Below, piece after piece: positions 24,861-34,821 of a stretch of DNA of 58,107 bases. Position 1 is the stretch's first letter. Each line of letters begins with the position of its first letter. Below the pieces are notes generated by a model. The model saw only the letters and a list, made by a program, of their open reading frames with translations. It made no database searches and was not told the DNA's origin. The stretch lies in contig UBJR01000008.1 of the NCBI GenBank assembly GCA_900465675.1, positions 248,813 through 306,919 on the forward strand, in the 5' to 3' direction. The stretch is from Hyphomicrobiales bacterium. Lineage in GTDB: Bacteria; Pseudomonadota; Alphaproteobacteria; Rhizobiales; Rhizobiaceae. The position numbers and the translations under genes were made by a program.

Positions 24861-25814
24861 ATGAACCGGCGAACATTCCTCGAGCTTGCCACACGCGGCG
24901 CCTTCGCCGCCACCGCCGGTGCAGCGTCGCAACTGATGGCAGGAGACAGATCGATGACAACAGAGACTTCCTACGCGCTGACGCGCCCTGCCCATGTCGG
25001 CCATTCGCATCTGGTCGTGAAGGACCTGGCCGCCGTTTCCGGTTTCTACCAGTCGATGCTCGGCCTCAAGGTCATCGAAAAGACCGCGAGCGGCGAAGTG
25101 CTCGGCGTATCGGGCCTGCCGCTGCTCACGCTGACAACGGACGGCAACGCGCAAACTGCGCCGCGTAATGCCGCCGGCCTGTTCCACACCGCTTTCCTGA
25201 TGCCTGACCGCACCGAGCTTGCCCGCTGGCTGCGCCACGCCGCGCATAACAATGTCGTACTCGAAGGCGCGTCCGATCACCTCGTCAGCGAGGCGATCTA
25301 TCTCTCCGACCCCGAAGGCAACGGCATCGAGATCTATGCCGACCGCCCGCGTGACGTCTGGAAATTCCACCAAGACGGCCAGGTGGAAATGGCAACCAAC
25401 CGCCTCGATCTGCAGGCGCTCTATGACAGCGCCCCTCAGGACACCTGGGACGGCATGGCAGACGGCACCGCGATCGGCCACATCCATCTGCAGGTCGGCA
25501 ATATCCCGGAAGCCGACACCTTCTACCGCGACGTTCTCGGCCTGAAGATCATGGCCCGCTATCCCGGCGCCAGCTTCTTCGCCACCGGCGGCTACCACCA
25601 CCACGTCGCCGCCAACATCTGGAACAGCCGCGGCGCCGGCACCCGAAGCCAGAACATGACCGGCCTCTCCGACTACTCGCTGCATTTCAACGACAAGGCA
25701 GCACTGGAAACAGCCAAGACCGCGCTGCAAAAGCTCGAGATCAAGACCGAAGCCCGCGACGGCGGCGTCTTCCTCAGGGATCCCTGGGGGATTGGTCTGA
25801 CGCTAACGGCGTGA
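24861..25814 (+). CDS. VOC family protein (two glyoxalase/dioxygenase domains), exported
   Basis: A 317-aa protein of the CatE-like vicinal oxygen chelate superfamily. Domain 1 (about residues 45-150) begins VGHSHLVVKDLAAVSGFY, domain 2 (about residues 190-310) begins IGHIHLQVGNIPEADTFY; metal ligand candidates are the His of each GHxHL and the Glu of GIEIYADR. It carries an unusual Tat-like leader, NRRTFLELATRGAFAATAGA. A second start (MTTETSYAL, 24955) would remove that leader and give a normal cytoplasmic VOC protein. GAGGGGA precedes 24861. Substrate unknown. Confidence 0.88.
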   Translation: MNRRTFLELATRGAFAATAGAASQLMAGDRSMTTETSYALTRPAHVGHSHLVVKDLAAVSGFYQSMLGLKVIEKTASGEVLGVSGLPLLTLTTDGNAQTAPRNAAGLFHTAFLMPDRTELARWLRHAAHNNVVLEGASDHLVSEAIYLSDPEGNGIEIYADRPRDVWKFHQDGQVEMATNRLDLQALYDSAPQDTWDGMADGTAIGHIHLQVGNIPEADTFYRDVLGLKIMARYPGASFFATGGYHHHVAANIWNSRGAGTRSQNMTGLSDYSLHFNDKAALETAKTALQKLEIKTEARDGGVFLRDPWGIGLTLTA

Positions 25815-25911
25815 GCGGACACGTCCAATTCGTTGCAATTGCCGCCGATACGACTAGCTTTCCCCTTGCGCCGCGCTCTTCCGCGGCGCCGAGCCGAGGA
25901 GGAAGCGACCC

Positions 25912-26178
25912 ATGTGCCGCAACATCAAGCCCCTGTTCAACTTCGACCCGCCGGCAACGGAGGCGGAAATCCATGATGCGGCGCTGCAGTTCGTGCGCAA
26001 GCTGAGCGGCACCAACAAGCCCTCGAAGCGCAACGAGGCCGCCTTCGATCACGCGGTCCTGGCGATCGCCAAATGTGCGGCGGAATTGCTGACGTCGCTG
26101 GAGACCTCGCAACCGCCCCGCGACCGCGAGGAAGAGGCGGCCAAGGCAAAGGCGCGTTCGGCGCTCAGGTTTGCCTGA
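25912..26178 (+). CDS. DUF2277 domain-containing protein
   Basis: An 88-aa soluble protein. MCRNIKPLFNFDPPATEAEI is diagnostic of DUF2277, with a conserved Cys at position 2 and a C-terminal helical part. GAGGAAGCGACC precedes the ATG. Function unknown; typically a stand-alone gene. A hairpin CTGGAA-N6-TTCCAG follows the stop at about 26190 but lacks a T-run. Confidence 0.93.
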   Translation: MCRNIKPLFNFDPPATEAEIHDAALQFVRKLSGTNKPSKRNEAAFDHAVLAIAKCAAELLTSLETSQPPRDREEEAAKAKARSALRFA

Positions 26179-26301
26179 GGAACTGCCGCTCTGGAAAGAT
26201 CGTTCCAGGCGCTGCCTTGCTGCAGCATAACGATGCTTGAACACCTGCTAACGCAGCGCTAGGGATCGGTTGACATCCCTCATGCAGCAAGACCCTCCCT
26301 C

Positions 26302-27642
26302 ATGTTTCCCTTTTCAGAAGCCGACCCGATCCGTCACTCCAGCCCCGTGCCTGAAAGCTCGGAGGTGGTGATCGTCGGTGGCGGGGTGATCGGCGTTTCG
26401 ACGGCGCTTTTCCTCGCCGCGCGTAATATCCAGGTCACGCTTCTGGAAAAGGGGCGCATCGCCGCCGAGCAGTCGTCGCGCAACTGGGGCTGGATCCGCA
26501 AGCAGGGGCGCGATGCCGACGAATTGCCGATCGTGATGGAAGCCTGCCGTCTCTGGCAGCAGCTGGCGGAAGAATGCGGCGAGGATATCGGCCTCCGCCA
26601 GACAGGCGTCACCTATCTGGCCCGCACCGACAAGGACATGGCGAAATTTGCGCGGTTCATGCAGCTCGCCGCCGCCCATGATCTCGATACCCGCCTTCTC
26701 GATGGCGCAGAGGTCGCGGCCAGGATCGGCGGCATGGCGCGCACCTATGCCGGCGCGATGACAACGCCGTCGGATATGCGCGCCGAGCCCTGGCTTGCGG
26801 TGCCTGCGCTGGCGCGGTTGGCCGCCCGCAAGGGTGTCCGGATCATCGAGAATTGCGCGGTTCGCGCGCTCGATATCACTGCCGGCCGGGTTGCGGGCGT
26901 CTGGACCGAAGGCGGCAGGATCGCGACCACCAATGTGTTGGTGGCGGGCGGCGCCTGGTCGTCGCTGTTTCTCAGAAAACATGGCATCTCGATCCCGCAG
27001 CTCAGCGTCCGCGCCACGGTTGCCGCAACCGAGCCCTTGCCGGAATTCCACGCCGGTGCAGCGATCGAGAATGACATCGCCTTCCGCCGCAGGCAGGATG
27101 GCGGCTATACGCTGGCCCCGGGCGGCAGCAACCTGCTGTTTGTCGGCCCCGATGCCTTCCGTCATGCCCCTAAATATCTTCCGGCGCTGATCGATCACCC
27201 CTTCGGCACCCGCTATCTCCCGGCGGCCCCTTCAGGTTCCCCCGACAGCTGGTCGACGCCGCGCGACTGGACGCCCGAGACGACAAGCCCGTTCGAGCGC
27301 ATGCGCGTCCTCAATCCGGCGCCCGGTCAATCCGATCTGGCCTCGATCAGGCGCGGCTTCGAAAACCTGTTTCCGCAGCTCGGAGAATTGCGCCTGAAAA
27401 CCACATGGGCAGGCATGATCGATGCCATGCCCGACGTCGTCCCGATCGTCGATCGCGTCAGCGCCATCGCCGGTCTCTTCGTCGCCACCGGCATGAGCGG
27501 CCACGGCTTCGGCATCGGCCCGGGCATCGGGCGCGTCATGTCGGATCTGATCCAGGGCAACGCGACGGGCCACAACCTCAACCGCTTCCGCCTGTCGCGC
27601 TTCTCCGACGGCAGCCCGATAAGGCTTGGTCCGGCGATCTGA
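26302..27642 (+). CDS. FAD-dependent D-amino-acid/amine oxidoreductase (DAO family)
   Basis: A 446-aa flavoprotein. The Rossmann motif VVIVGGGVIGVSTALFLAAR is at residues about 21-40, followed by SSRNWGWIRKQGRDADELPI, the pattern of DadA-type dehydrogenases. The C-terminal FAD segment is VATGMSGHGFGIGPGIGRVM. It would oxidise a D-amino acid or N-methylated amino acid, passing electrons to a quinone or oxygen. No obvious partner gene is adjacent. It converges on the AraC gene at 27654 with 11 nt between stops. Confidence 0.9.
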   Translation: MFPFSEADPIRHSSPVPESSEVVIVGGGVIGVSTALFLAARNIQVTLLEKGRIAAEQSSRNWGWIRKQGRDADELPIVMEACRLWQQLAEECGEDIGLRQTGVTYLARTDKDMAKFARFMQLAAAHDLDTRLLDGAEVAARIGGMARTYAGAMTTPSDMRAEPWLAVPALARLAARKGVRIIENCAVRALDITAGRVAGVWTEGGRIATTNVLVAGGAWSSLFLRKHGISIPQLSVRATVAATEPLPEFHAGAAIENDIAFRRRQDGGYTLAPGGSNLLFVGPDAFRHAPKYLPALIDHPFGTRYLPAAPSGSPDSWSTPRDWTPETTSPFERMRVLNPAPGQSDLASIRRGFENLFPQLGELRLKTTWAGMIDAMPDVVPIVDRVSAIAGLFVATGMSGHGFGIGPGIGRVMSDLIQGNATGHNLNRFRLSRFSDGSPIRLGPAI

Positions 27643-27653
27643 GGCGCCGTCAG

Positions 27654-28583
27654 CTACTCCGCCGCCACCGCCATCGCCCGCGTATCGTTCCGGTAAAACT
27701 TCGGCGCCCGGCCGGTCACGCGCTTGAAGGCGTTGGAGAAGGCGCTTTCCGAGGTATAGCCGAGCGAGCGGGCAAGCGTTGCCACCTGCACGTCGTCTTC
27801 TCTCAGCGAGCGTTCGGCCAGCCGCATGCGCCATTCGGTGAGATAGGCAAGCGGCGCGATACCGGCCACTTGCTTGAAATAGACGGCGAAGGTGGTACGC
27901 GACATGGCGGCGGCGGCGGCAAGCTCTTCCAGCTGCCAGGCGCGGCCGGGCTCGGCATGCATCAGGCGCACGGCCGGGGCGATGCGGCGGTCGCTGACGG
28001 CGCGCAAAAGGCCGGAGGCCAGCGGACCACCGTCATCCAGATGGGCGCGGAGCAGCTGCACGAACATCAGCTGTGCCAACTGCGCCGAGGCGACCGAGCC
28101 GCCCGGCAGATCGGCGGTCTGCTCCGAAACGATCTGCGCCACCACCCATTGCAGCACGGCTGCCTGCGGCGATCCGGCTTTCGCATGGATGAAGGGCGGC
28201 ATGACATCGGTTAGAAGCGCGCCGCGCTCCGGATCGAGACCGGCATGGCCGCCGACGATCTCCACTTCCTTGGCGTCGCCGATATGCTTGACCCGGCCGA
28301 TATAGGTGGCGAAGAGCGGTTTGGCCTCCACAGGCGTCAGCGAAAGATCGGTGCAGAGCACGAAGTCTCGGGTGGTGACCAGGAACGTGTCGCCCGCTTC
28401 CAGCCGCACTGGCCCGGCGCCGCCCTCGACGTCCAGCCAGCAGCTGCCCTTCAGCACCGCATAGAACTTGATCTGCTGTGGCCGGAACTGCAGCGACCAC
28501 TGACCACCGATGGTGAAGCCGCCCGATATGACGGACTGGGCATTGGTGAGGGTCAGCAGGTCGGAAAAGGGATCGTTCGACAT
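27654..28583 (-). CDS. AraC family regulator with cupin N-terminal domain
   Basis: A 309-aa activator. The N-terminal AraC_binding_2/cupin_6 part (GGQWSLQFRPQQIKFYAVLKG, residues about 23-43) would bind ligand, and the C-terminal double HTH (LEELAAAAAMSRTTFAVYFKQVAGIAPLAY; VATLARSLGYTSESAFSNAFKRVTG) binds DNA. The ATG at 28583 is chosen over earlier starts. It is divergent from the aldo/keto reductase with 97 nt between, the classic arrangement for local control of an AKR gene. Confidence 0.93.
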   Translation of the reverse strand: MSNDPFSDLLTLTNAQSVISGGFTIGGQWSLQFRPQQIKFYAVLKGSCWLDVEGGAGPVRLEAGDTFLVTTRDFVLCTDLSLTPVEAKPLFATYIGRVKHIGDAKEVEIVGGHAGLDPERGALLTDVMPPFIHAKAGSPQAAVLQWVVAQIVSEQTADLPGGSVASAQLAQLMFVQLLRAHLDDGGPLASGLLRAVSDRRIAPAVRLMHAEPGRAWQLEELAAAAAMSRTTFAVYFKQVAGIAPLAYLTEWRMRLAERSLREDDVQVATLARSLGYTSESAFSNAFKRVTGRAPKFYRNDTRAMAVAAE

Positions 28584-28680
28584 TTTTGAATTCTCGCGCA
28601 TGTAATCGGAATTTACAAGTATTTGAAATTCGGCGCGCCGGGCGCAGTCTCCGGAGGCAATCACGAATGGAGAATGCATC

Positions 28681-29676
<996 letters not shown>

Positions 29677-29682
29677 GCGCGC

Positions 29683-30846
29683 TCACGCGGCCTGAACCTT
29701 TCTGAGGCCGATGCTTGCTGCGATCGCCAGTTCGGCGATCGCAGCGGCAAGCAGGATGCCGAGGAAGACCTCGCGGCCGAGATGGACGAGCACCCAGCCG
29801 CCGATAACAGGGAAGCCGAAGATGCCGGTGAAGTAGGACATCACGAACCAGGTGAGCGCCGCATGGCGGTAGCGCGGTTCGGTGTTGTTCACCGCCCAGG
29901 TCTGGATCACCGAATAGACCAGGCCATAGCCGATGCCGGTCAGAATGGCTGAAAGAATCTGGAAGGCCGGGTGGATGCCGGTGCCGAACATGGCGGCGAC
30001 GCCGAGGCACATGGAGGTCAGCAGCGCCGTTGCAAGCTGCGCCTGCGGCAGCGCTGCCAGCAAGCGGGCAAGCAGCAGCCGGGCGGCAACCACGGTGACG
30101 GCATAGACGGCAAAGAAAGTTGCCGCATCGGCGGAGGTTCCTTCCACCAGCGACGACTGGAAGGTCAGCAGGCCGGAGAAGACGCATGCGCCGAGCGCCA
30201 CCATCAGGATCGGCCGGACGGAAGCGCTGCGGCCGATCACGCCGATATTGCGCACCCAGGGGCGAAGTCCCGCCGTTCGCGGCCCGCCGGGCGCCATCGA
30301 GCCGAAGACCCAGAGCAGCATAGAAGCCGCAAGGCAGGCGGCACCCACCAGCATGAAGGTCGCCTCGACCGAGAGCCCCACCTGCCGCAGCATGAGATTG
30401 AGAATGACCGGGCCGCCACCGATGCCCGCCATCTGGAAGGCGCCGAAGCGGGTAAACCAGAAGCCGCGATCGGCATCGGTAACCCGCTCGGACAGCGCCA
30501 TCGGCGCGCCGATATAAAACATTCCCCAGCCAAGCCCGATGAAGAAACCTGAGACCAGCGGCAGACCAAGGCCGCCGCCCGCCGCAAAGGCGAGCAGCAG
30601 GAAGCCGAAGGCGACGGAGCAGGTGGCGATAGCGCTCATCCGCGCGGCATCGATCCGGCCCGAAAGCCAGCCGACCAGCGGCACGCCGGTAAAGGTGCCG
30701 GCCATCGCCGCACCCAGCGTCAGCCCGGTATCGACATCGCTGCCGCCATGGGCGCGGTAGTAGGCCGAAAACAGGAAGGTGGCGCCATAGCCTGCCGCAG
30801 CAAGCATGGTGCCGGTGAACAGAAAGGGGGCAGCAGAGGGACGCAT
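29683..30846 (-). CDS. MFS transporter
   Basis: A 387-aa, about 12-TM major facilitator. Segments include TFTGVPLVGWLSGRIDAARM (motif A region, residues about 50-70) and GLGWGMFYIGAPMALSERV. The ATG at 30846 is chosen since the upstream 164 codons are Arg/Pro-rich and overlap the divergent MocR gene. The MocR-type regulator starts 80 nt away on the other strand, so it probably controls this transporter. Substrate unknown. Confidence 0.88.
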   Translation of the reverse strand: MRPSAAPFLFTGTMLAAAGYGATFLFSAYYRAHGGSDVDTGLTLGAAMAGTFTGVPLVGWLSGRIDAARMSAIATCSVAFGFLLLAFAAGGGLGLPLVSGFFIGLGWGMFYIGAPMALSERVTDADRGFWFTRFGAFQMAGIGGGPVILNLMLRQVGLSVEATFMLVGAACLAASMLLWVFGSMAPGGPRTAGLRPWVRNIGVIGRSASVRPILMVALGACVFSGLLTFQSSLVEGTSADAATFFAVYAVTVVAARLLLARLLAALPQAQLATALLTSMCLGVAAMFGTGIHPAFQILSAILTGIGYGLVYSVIQTWAVNNTEPRYRHAALTWFVMSYFTGIFGFPVIGGWVLVHLGREVFLGILLAAAIAELAIAASIGLRKVQAA

Positions 30847-30926
30847 CTGAAATCTCGGGCATGGTTGAAAGTGGCCTGATAAAAAGGAATAATGGCAAAC
30901 ATATCCAGAGCCACTTCGAGTCAGCC

Positions 30927-32438
30927 ATGCAAGCCACTTCGCCCCGCCAGACCAGCGCCCGCACACTCCGCCGCGAAAGTGCTGCGGCCGGTTTCTTGCC
31001 TGATATCGATACGTCCTCGCCGGTTCCGGCAGTCCGCCAGCTTTACCTGCAGCTGCGCGACAGCATCGTCGCGGGAACGCTGCAGACGGACCACCGGCTG
31101 CCCTCGACCCGCACGGCATCATCGGAATGGTCGCTGTCGCGCGGGCTGATCGCCGAGGCCTACGAGATGCTGATCGCCGAAGGCTATGCGGAGGGACGGC
31201 ATGGCTCGGGCACCTACGTCGCCTCCGGCCTGCCGCCGATGCCATCAGGAAGCGGCACCGCGCGGGAGATGGCCGATAACAGCGCCCGGCGCGGCATCTC
31301 CACCGCCGCGCGGATGGCGATGCGCACCGATCTGGCACCGCCCGCCCAGGTCGCCTTCGCCACCGGCCGGGTGATCCACGACGCGCGCACCGCCGGTCTG
31401 CTAAAGCGGCTTGCCCATCGCCATATCGATTATGCCAGCGACCGCTACCGAGATCCGCAGGGCGAGCTCTCGCTGAGACAGGCGGTGTCGGCCCATCTCG
31501 CCGCCTCGCGCGGCGTGCGCTGCCATCCCGGCCAGATCTTCATCACATCAGGCACCCAGCAGGCGCTGGATTTCGCCATCCGCGTTCTCGTTTCCCCCGG
31601 CGAAACCGTGATGATCGAAGATCCCTGCTATCCGCCGGCACGGCTCGCTTTTCTGTTGAACGGTGCTGCGATATCCGGCCTGCCGGTCGACGGCGAAGGG
31701 CTGATCACCGAGAAACTGTCTCTCTACGATGGCCAGCCGCCGGCGGCGATCTACGTCACGCCGTCGCATCAATATCCCTCAGGCTCGGCCCTGCCGCTGG
31801 CGAGGCGTCTGGAATTGCTGGCCTTCGCCCAGGCCCGCGGCAGCTGGATCATCGAGGACGATTACGACAGCGAGTTCCGCTATGACGGCCACCCGATCGC
31901 CTCGCTGCAGGGCCTCGATGCGACGCGCCGGGTGATTTATGCCGGTACTTTCAGCAAGGCGCTGCTGCCAGGCTTCCGCGTTGGCTATCTGATCGTGCCT
32001 GACGATCTCGTTGCCGCCTTCAGGGCCGTCCGCCCGATCATCGACCGCTTCCCGGCACCGCTCCACCAGCTCGTCGTCGCCGATTTCCTCAACGAGGGCT
32101 ATTTCCCGGCGCATCTGCGCCGCCTGCGCGAAAGCCACCGCGCCGCCCGCGACAATCTCGCATTCCTGCTGAAGGCGCGGCTCTCCGATCACCTGATCGC
32201 CCCGGTCCCCGAACAGGGCATCCACTTCACCGTCTCCAGCACCGGCACATGGCGAGATGACCGCGCGCTGGCCGAAGCCGCCCTGAAGGGTGGCGTGGTC
32301 GTCATCCCCGTTTCGCCGATGCGCATCTCCGCCTCGCCGGAACCGCGGCTGCTGCTGGGCTTTTCGGGGCTGACGGCCGAAGAGGCGGATGTGGCAGTGG
32401 GGAGGCTGGGGAGGGTGTTGGAGAGGGTGGCGGGGTAA
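30927..32438 (+). CDS. MocR/PdxR-type regulator (GntR HTH fused to aminotransferase)
   Basis: A 503-aa PLP-dependent regulator. The N-terminal GntR-type winged helix (residues about 35-105: QLYLQLRDSIVAGTLQTDHRL, STRTASSEWSLSRGLIAEAY) precedes a class I aminotransferase domain with IFITSGTQQALDF, WIIEDDYDSEFRY and the PLP lysine in AGTFSKALLPGFRVGYL. The ATG at 30927 fits better than 30861, which leaves only 14 nt to the divergent MFS start. MocR proteins sense PLP or amino compounds; the MFS exporter is the likely target. Confidence 0.92.
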   Translation: MQATSPRQTSARTLRRESAAAGFLPDIDTSSPVPAVRQLYLQLRDSIVAGTLQTDHRLPSTRTASSEWSLSRGLIAEAYEMLIAEGYAEGRHGSGTYVASGLPPMPSGSGTAREMADNSARRGISTAARMAMRTDLAPPAQVAFATGRVIHDARTAGLLKRLAHRHIDYASDRYRDPQGELSLRQAVSAHLAASRGVRCHPGQIFITSGTQQALDFAIRVLVSPGETVMIEDPCYPPARLAFLLNGAAISGLPVDGEGLITEKLSLYDGQPPAAIYVTPSHQYPSGSALPLARRLELLAFAQARGSWIIEDDYDSEFRYDGHPIASLQGLDATRRVIYAGTFSKALLPGFRVGYLIVPDDLVAAFRAVRPIIDRFPAPLHQLVVADFLNEGYFPAHLRRLRESHRAARDNLAFLLKARLSDHLIAPVPEQGIHFTVSSTGTWRDDRALAEAALKGGVVVIPVSPMRISASPEPRLLLGFSGLTAEEADVAVGRLGRVLERVAG

Positions 32439-32559
32439 AATTAGCAGCATTTCGCGTTGGCAGCCGGGCTCGACAGCAAGGCGTCAACTCTCTTTCGCGT
32501 TGACAAAGCACAGCGCTCCGGGCGAGTGAAGAGCACCTCAAAGTTCAACCGGTGTTTTC

Positions 32560-33099
32560 ATGCTGCCCTTGCATTCTCTTGGCGAGCGCATCGTTGTGCT
32601 CGGCCCCTCCAATGCGGGAAAGTCAACTCTGGCGGTTGCCCTGTCAGCAAAACTCGGCATCCCCGCCATTCACCTCGACCAGCTTCATCATCTACCGAAC
32701 ACCGATTGGCAGCCGCGCCCGGAGCCGGAATTCGCCGCGCTGCATGATGCGGCAATTCTTGGGGAGCGCTGGATCATGGAGGGCAATTATACGCGCCTCA
32801 TGCAGCAACGCTTTGCCCGCGCCACCGGCGCCATCCTGATCACCTCGAACCACTGGCGCCGCTTCGCCCTCTATCTCAGGCGCACGCTTGTCAATCGCGC
32901 CGGGCGCGCTGGCCATCTTGAAGGCGCCAAGGACAGCCTCAAATGGGAAATGGTTCATTGGATTCTGGTCAAGACCCGAGATAGCGGCGCGCGATATTCA
33001 AGAATGCTCGAGACATCGAGCCTGCCGGTGATCGAATGCCGCACCGCCCGAGCGCTTAATGATCTTTACCGCCAGTGGGATCTGCCCACGCGCCGCTAG
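32560..33099 (+). CDS. P-loop NTPase, adenylate-kinase/topology-modulation-like
   Basis: A 179-aa protein with Walker A VVLGPSNAGKSTLAVALSAKL (residues about 11-30), then HLDQLHHLPN and a WIMEGNYTR motif similar to topology-modulation (FlaR-like) and adenylate-kinase-related ATPases. It presumably phosphorylates a small molecule, not identified. No clear Shine-Dalgarno precedes the ATG. It converges on the alpha/beta hydrolase gene at 33105. Confidence 0.82.
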   Translation: MLPLHSLGERIVVLGPSNAGKSTLAVALSAKLGIPAIHLDQLHHLPNTDWQPRPEPEFAALHDAAILGERWIMEGNYTRLMQQRFARATGAILITSNHWRRFALYLRRTLVNRAGRAGHLEGAKDSLKWEMVHWILVKTRDSGARYSRMLETSSLPVIECRTARALNDLYRQWDLPTRR

Positions 33100-33104
33100 G
33101 CCGC

Positions 33105-33872
33105 TCAGTGGTATGTCGCAGTGGCAGTGGCAGGGGCAAGTACGCTCGTCAGAAAATCCCGGAGAACCGGGGTCAGCTGTTCGCGGGGGATCTGATGCCC
33201 GCATTCGAACCGGTGCAGCGCCATGGGCACCCGCGCCTGCGAAAGCGCGGCCGCGAACGTCTCGGCCTGCTCGATCGGCGCCCGGTCGTCGTATTGGCCA
33301 TGCAGAAGCAATGTTTCCGCACGAATCTCGTGTGCGTGATAAAGCGCGGAGCGCTCCAGGAACGCCTCGTCCGAAGTGCCAGCCTCCCGGATGATCGCCT
33401 GCTGCAGGCCCGGAGCGCTGTTTTGGTAGGCTTCTTTGAGATCGTAGACGCCGCCCGACAGGATGAGAGCCCTCAGGTCGGCCACCTGCGCGGCGACCAT
33501 CGCTGACGCAACAGCGCCGCGGCTGTTGCCATAGAGGACGATGCGGGCCGGATCGACGGTCGGTTGCGCCTTGAGGAAGTCGAGGGCCGCGATAATCGCC
33601 CGCTGGGTCGCCGGTCCGCAGAAATCCGCCGGTCCGTCCGATGCGCCGAAGCCCGGCTGCGATACGGACGCCGCCGTCACGTTCAGGCTTGAGGAGAACC
33701 GCAGCAGCGTTCCGTTGTCGGCAGCCTCCTTGGCCCCCAGCAGCATTCCGCCCTGATTGCCGTGGACGAAAAGGATGGCCCCCCGTGGCGCGCCAACCGG
33801 TCCTCCCGCCTGGAAAAGCTCGACGGAGGCGCCGTCGCCGCGATCGATCACATGCCGCTCTACCGCCGCCAT
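33105..33872 (-). CDS. Alpha/beta hydrolase (Ser nucleophile)
   Basis: A 255-aa hydrolase with the oxyanion segment AILFVHGNQGG near residue 32, nucleophile Ser in LYGNSRGAVAS near 117, the acid in LLHGQYDDRAPIE and the His in FECGHQIP near the C-terminus. It is most like the prolyl-oligopeptidase-type single-domain esterases. AGGTGAAGGG precedes the ATG at 33872; the TTG at 33932 lacks a ribosome binding site. Substrate unknown; no signal peptide is seen. Confidence 0.85.
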   Translation of the reverse strand: MAAVERHVIDRGDGASVELFQAGGPVGAPRGAILFVHGNQGGMLLGAKEAADNGTLLRFSSSLNVTAASVSQPGFGASDGPADFCGPATQRAIIAALDFLKAQPTVDPARIVLYGNSRGAVASAMVAAQVADLRALILSGGVYDLKEAYQNSAPGLQQAIIREAGTSDEAFLERSALYHAHEIRAETLLLHGQYDDRAPIEQAETFAAALSQARVPMALHRFECGHQIPREQLTPVLRDFLTSVLAPATATATYH

Positions 33873-34039
33873 CCCTTCACCTGTCCCGCCAGATACGTTC
33901 AAAATTTCTTCTTCAGGAAATATCGCCGTCAACGCATCGTCAACATGACAGGCGAGGCAATGGTGCTGCCGATATTACCAAACTTTCAGACTCGACTTGC
34001 GCGATTCTTTCTGCAACTTTAACGCTAAGGGTGGGGCGT

Positions 34040-34300
34040 ATGGAAGAGATCACCAATCTACAATTCAACAGATTTCTGAGAGCCAAGGCTCCCGAGAAGC
34101 CATGTCCGGAATGTGGCATCAATTCCTGGAGCACCGCTGCCAATGGCGATATGCCGGATGCCCCGATCGAGAAGCTGTTCATTCCCTTCGGCGGCGGCGA
34201 TCAGGCGACGGCTGTTGCGGCTTTGCTGTGCAAGAACTGCGGATACATAAAACTCTTCTATCGCCACACCATCAGCAAATGGATCGAGGTCAATGGCTGA
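34040..34300 (+). CDS. Zinc-ribbon small protein (86 aa), unknown
   Basis: A small protein with two Cys pairs, CPEC (22-25) and CKNC (64-67), spaced 38 residues apart, typical of a zinc ribbon. No other domain is seen. AAGGGTGGGG precedes the ATG at 34040. Its stop overlaps the start of the next gene by 8 nt (34293-34300), indicating translational coupling. The upstream 170 nt is AT-richer than neighbours. I do not recognise a family or function. Confidence 0.75.
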   Translation: MEEITNLQFNRFLRAKAPEKPCPECGINSWSTAANGDMPDAPIEKLFIPFGGGDQATAVAALLCKNCGYIKLFYRHTISKWIEVNG

Positions 34301-34637
34301 TATTATCCGTCTGAACGCCGAAATCGCTCATCATCATCCGTCAGCCTTGAAGTCCGGCGGCGGCGATGGCACATTTGACGGCATGGAAGCTCGGGTAACA
34401 CGTCTTGAAGACGACATGACGGAGATGAAGGGTGACCTGAAATCTCTGCTGAAATCGTCTGCGGAGATCAAGGGCAAGATCGACAATCTTCCGTCCGCAT
34501 ACGAGTTCGGGCAATTGAAAGGCCGCGTGGATAGTCTGCCGACGACCGCAAAGCTCGCTTCGCTGCTCGCTGTCTTTGTCGCGGCAATCGCGCTGGTCAA
34601 CAATTGGGCGGCAATCAAAGCCGTTCTGTTCAGATAA
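34293..34637 (+). CDS. Coiled-coil protein with C-terminal membrane helix (114 aa), unknown
   Basis: The middle (residues about 28-80) has a heptad-like acidic/leucine pattern (MEARVTRLEDDMTEMKGDLKS) predicted to coil, followed by one hydrophobic segment (LASLLAVFVAAIALV, about 88-102), so it should be a tail-anchored-like inner-membrane protein. The layout resembles hemolysin XhlA-type phage proteins. It is coupled to the zinc-ribbon gene by an 8-nt overlap. No family is confidently assigned. Confidence 0.75.
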   Translation: MADIIRLNAEIAHHHPSALKSGGGDGTFDGMEARVTRLEDDMTEMKGDLKSLLKSSAEIKGKIDNLPSAYEFGQLKGRVDSLPTTAKLASLLAVFVAAIALVNNWAAIKAVLFR

Positions 34638-34821
34638 GATCGGATTTCTCGAAAGCTGCGGCGGTGCCCGCAAGGTCGCCGCTTGCTCCCTGCCGTGGGC
34701 GCAGAACCCTGAAACGTGTCCGCTCAGCCACACCCGCGCACCCACCCTTCTCCCCCAAGGAACCGAATCCCCCAATCCGCGTTGTCGTCGCGAAGCGCTG
34801 GGCTTTCGGGGAACATGGGAT

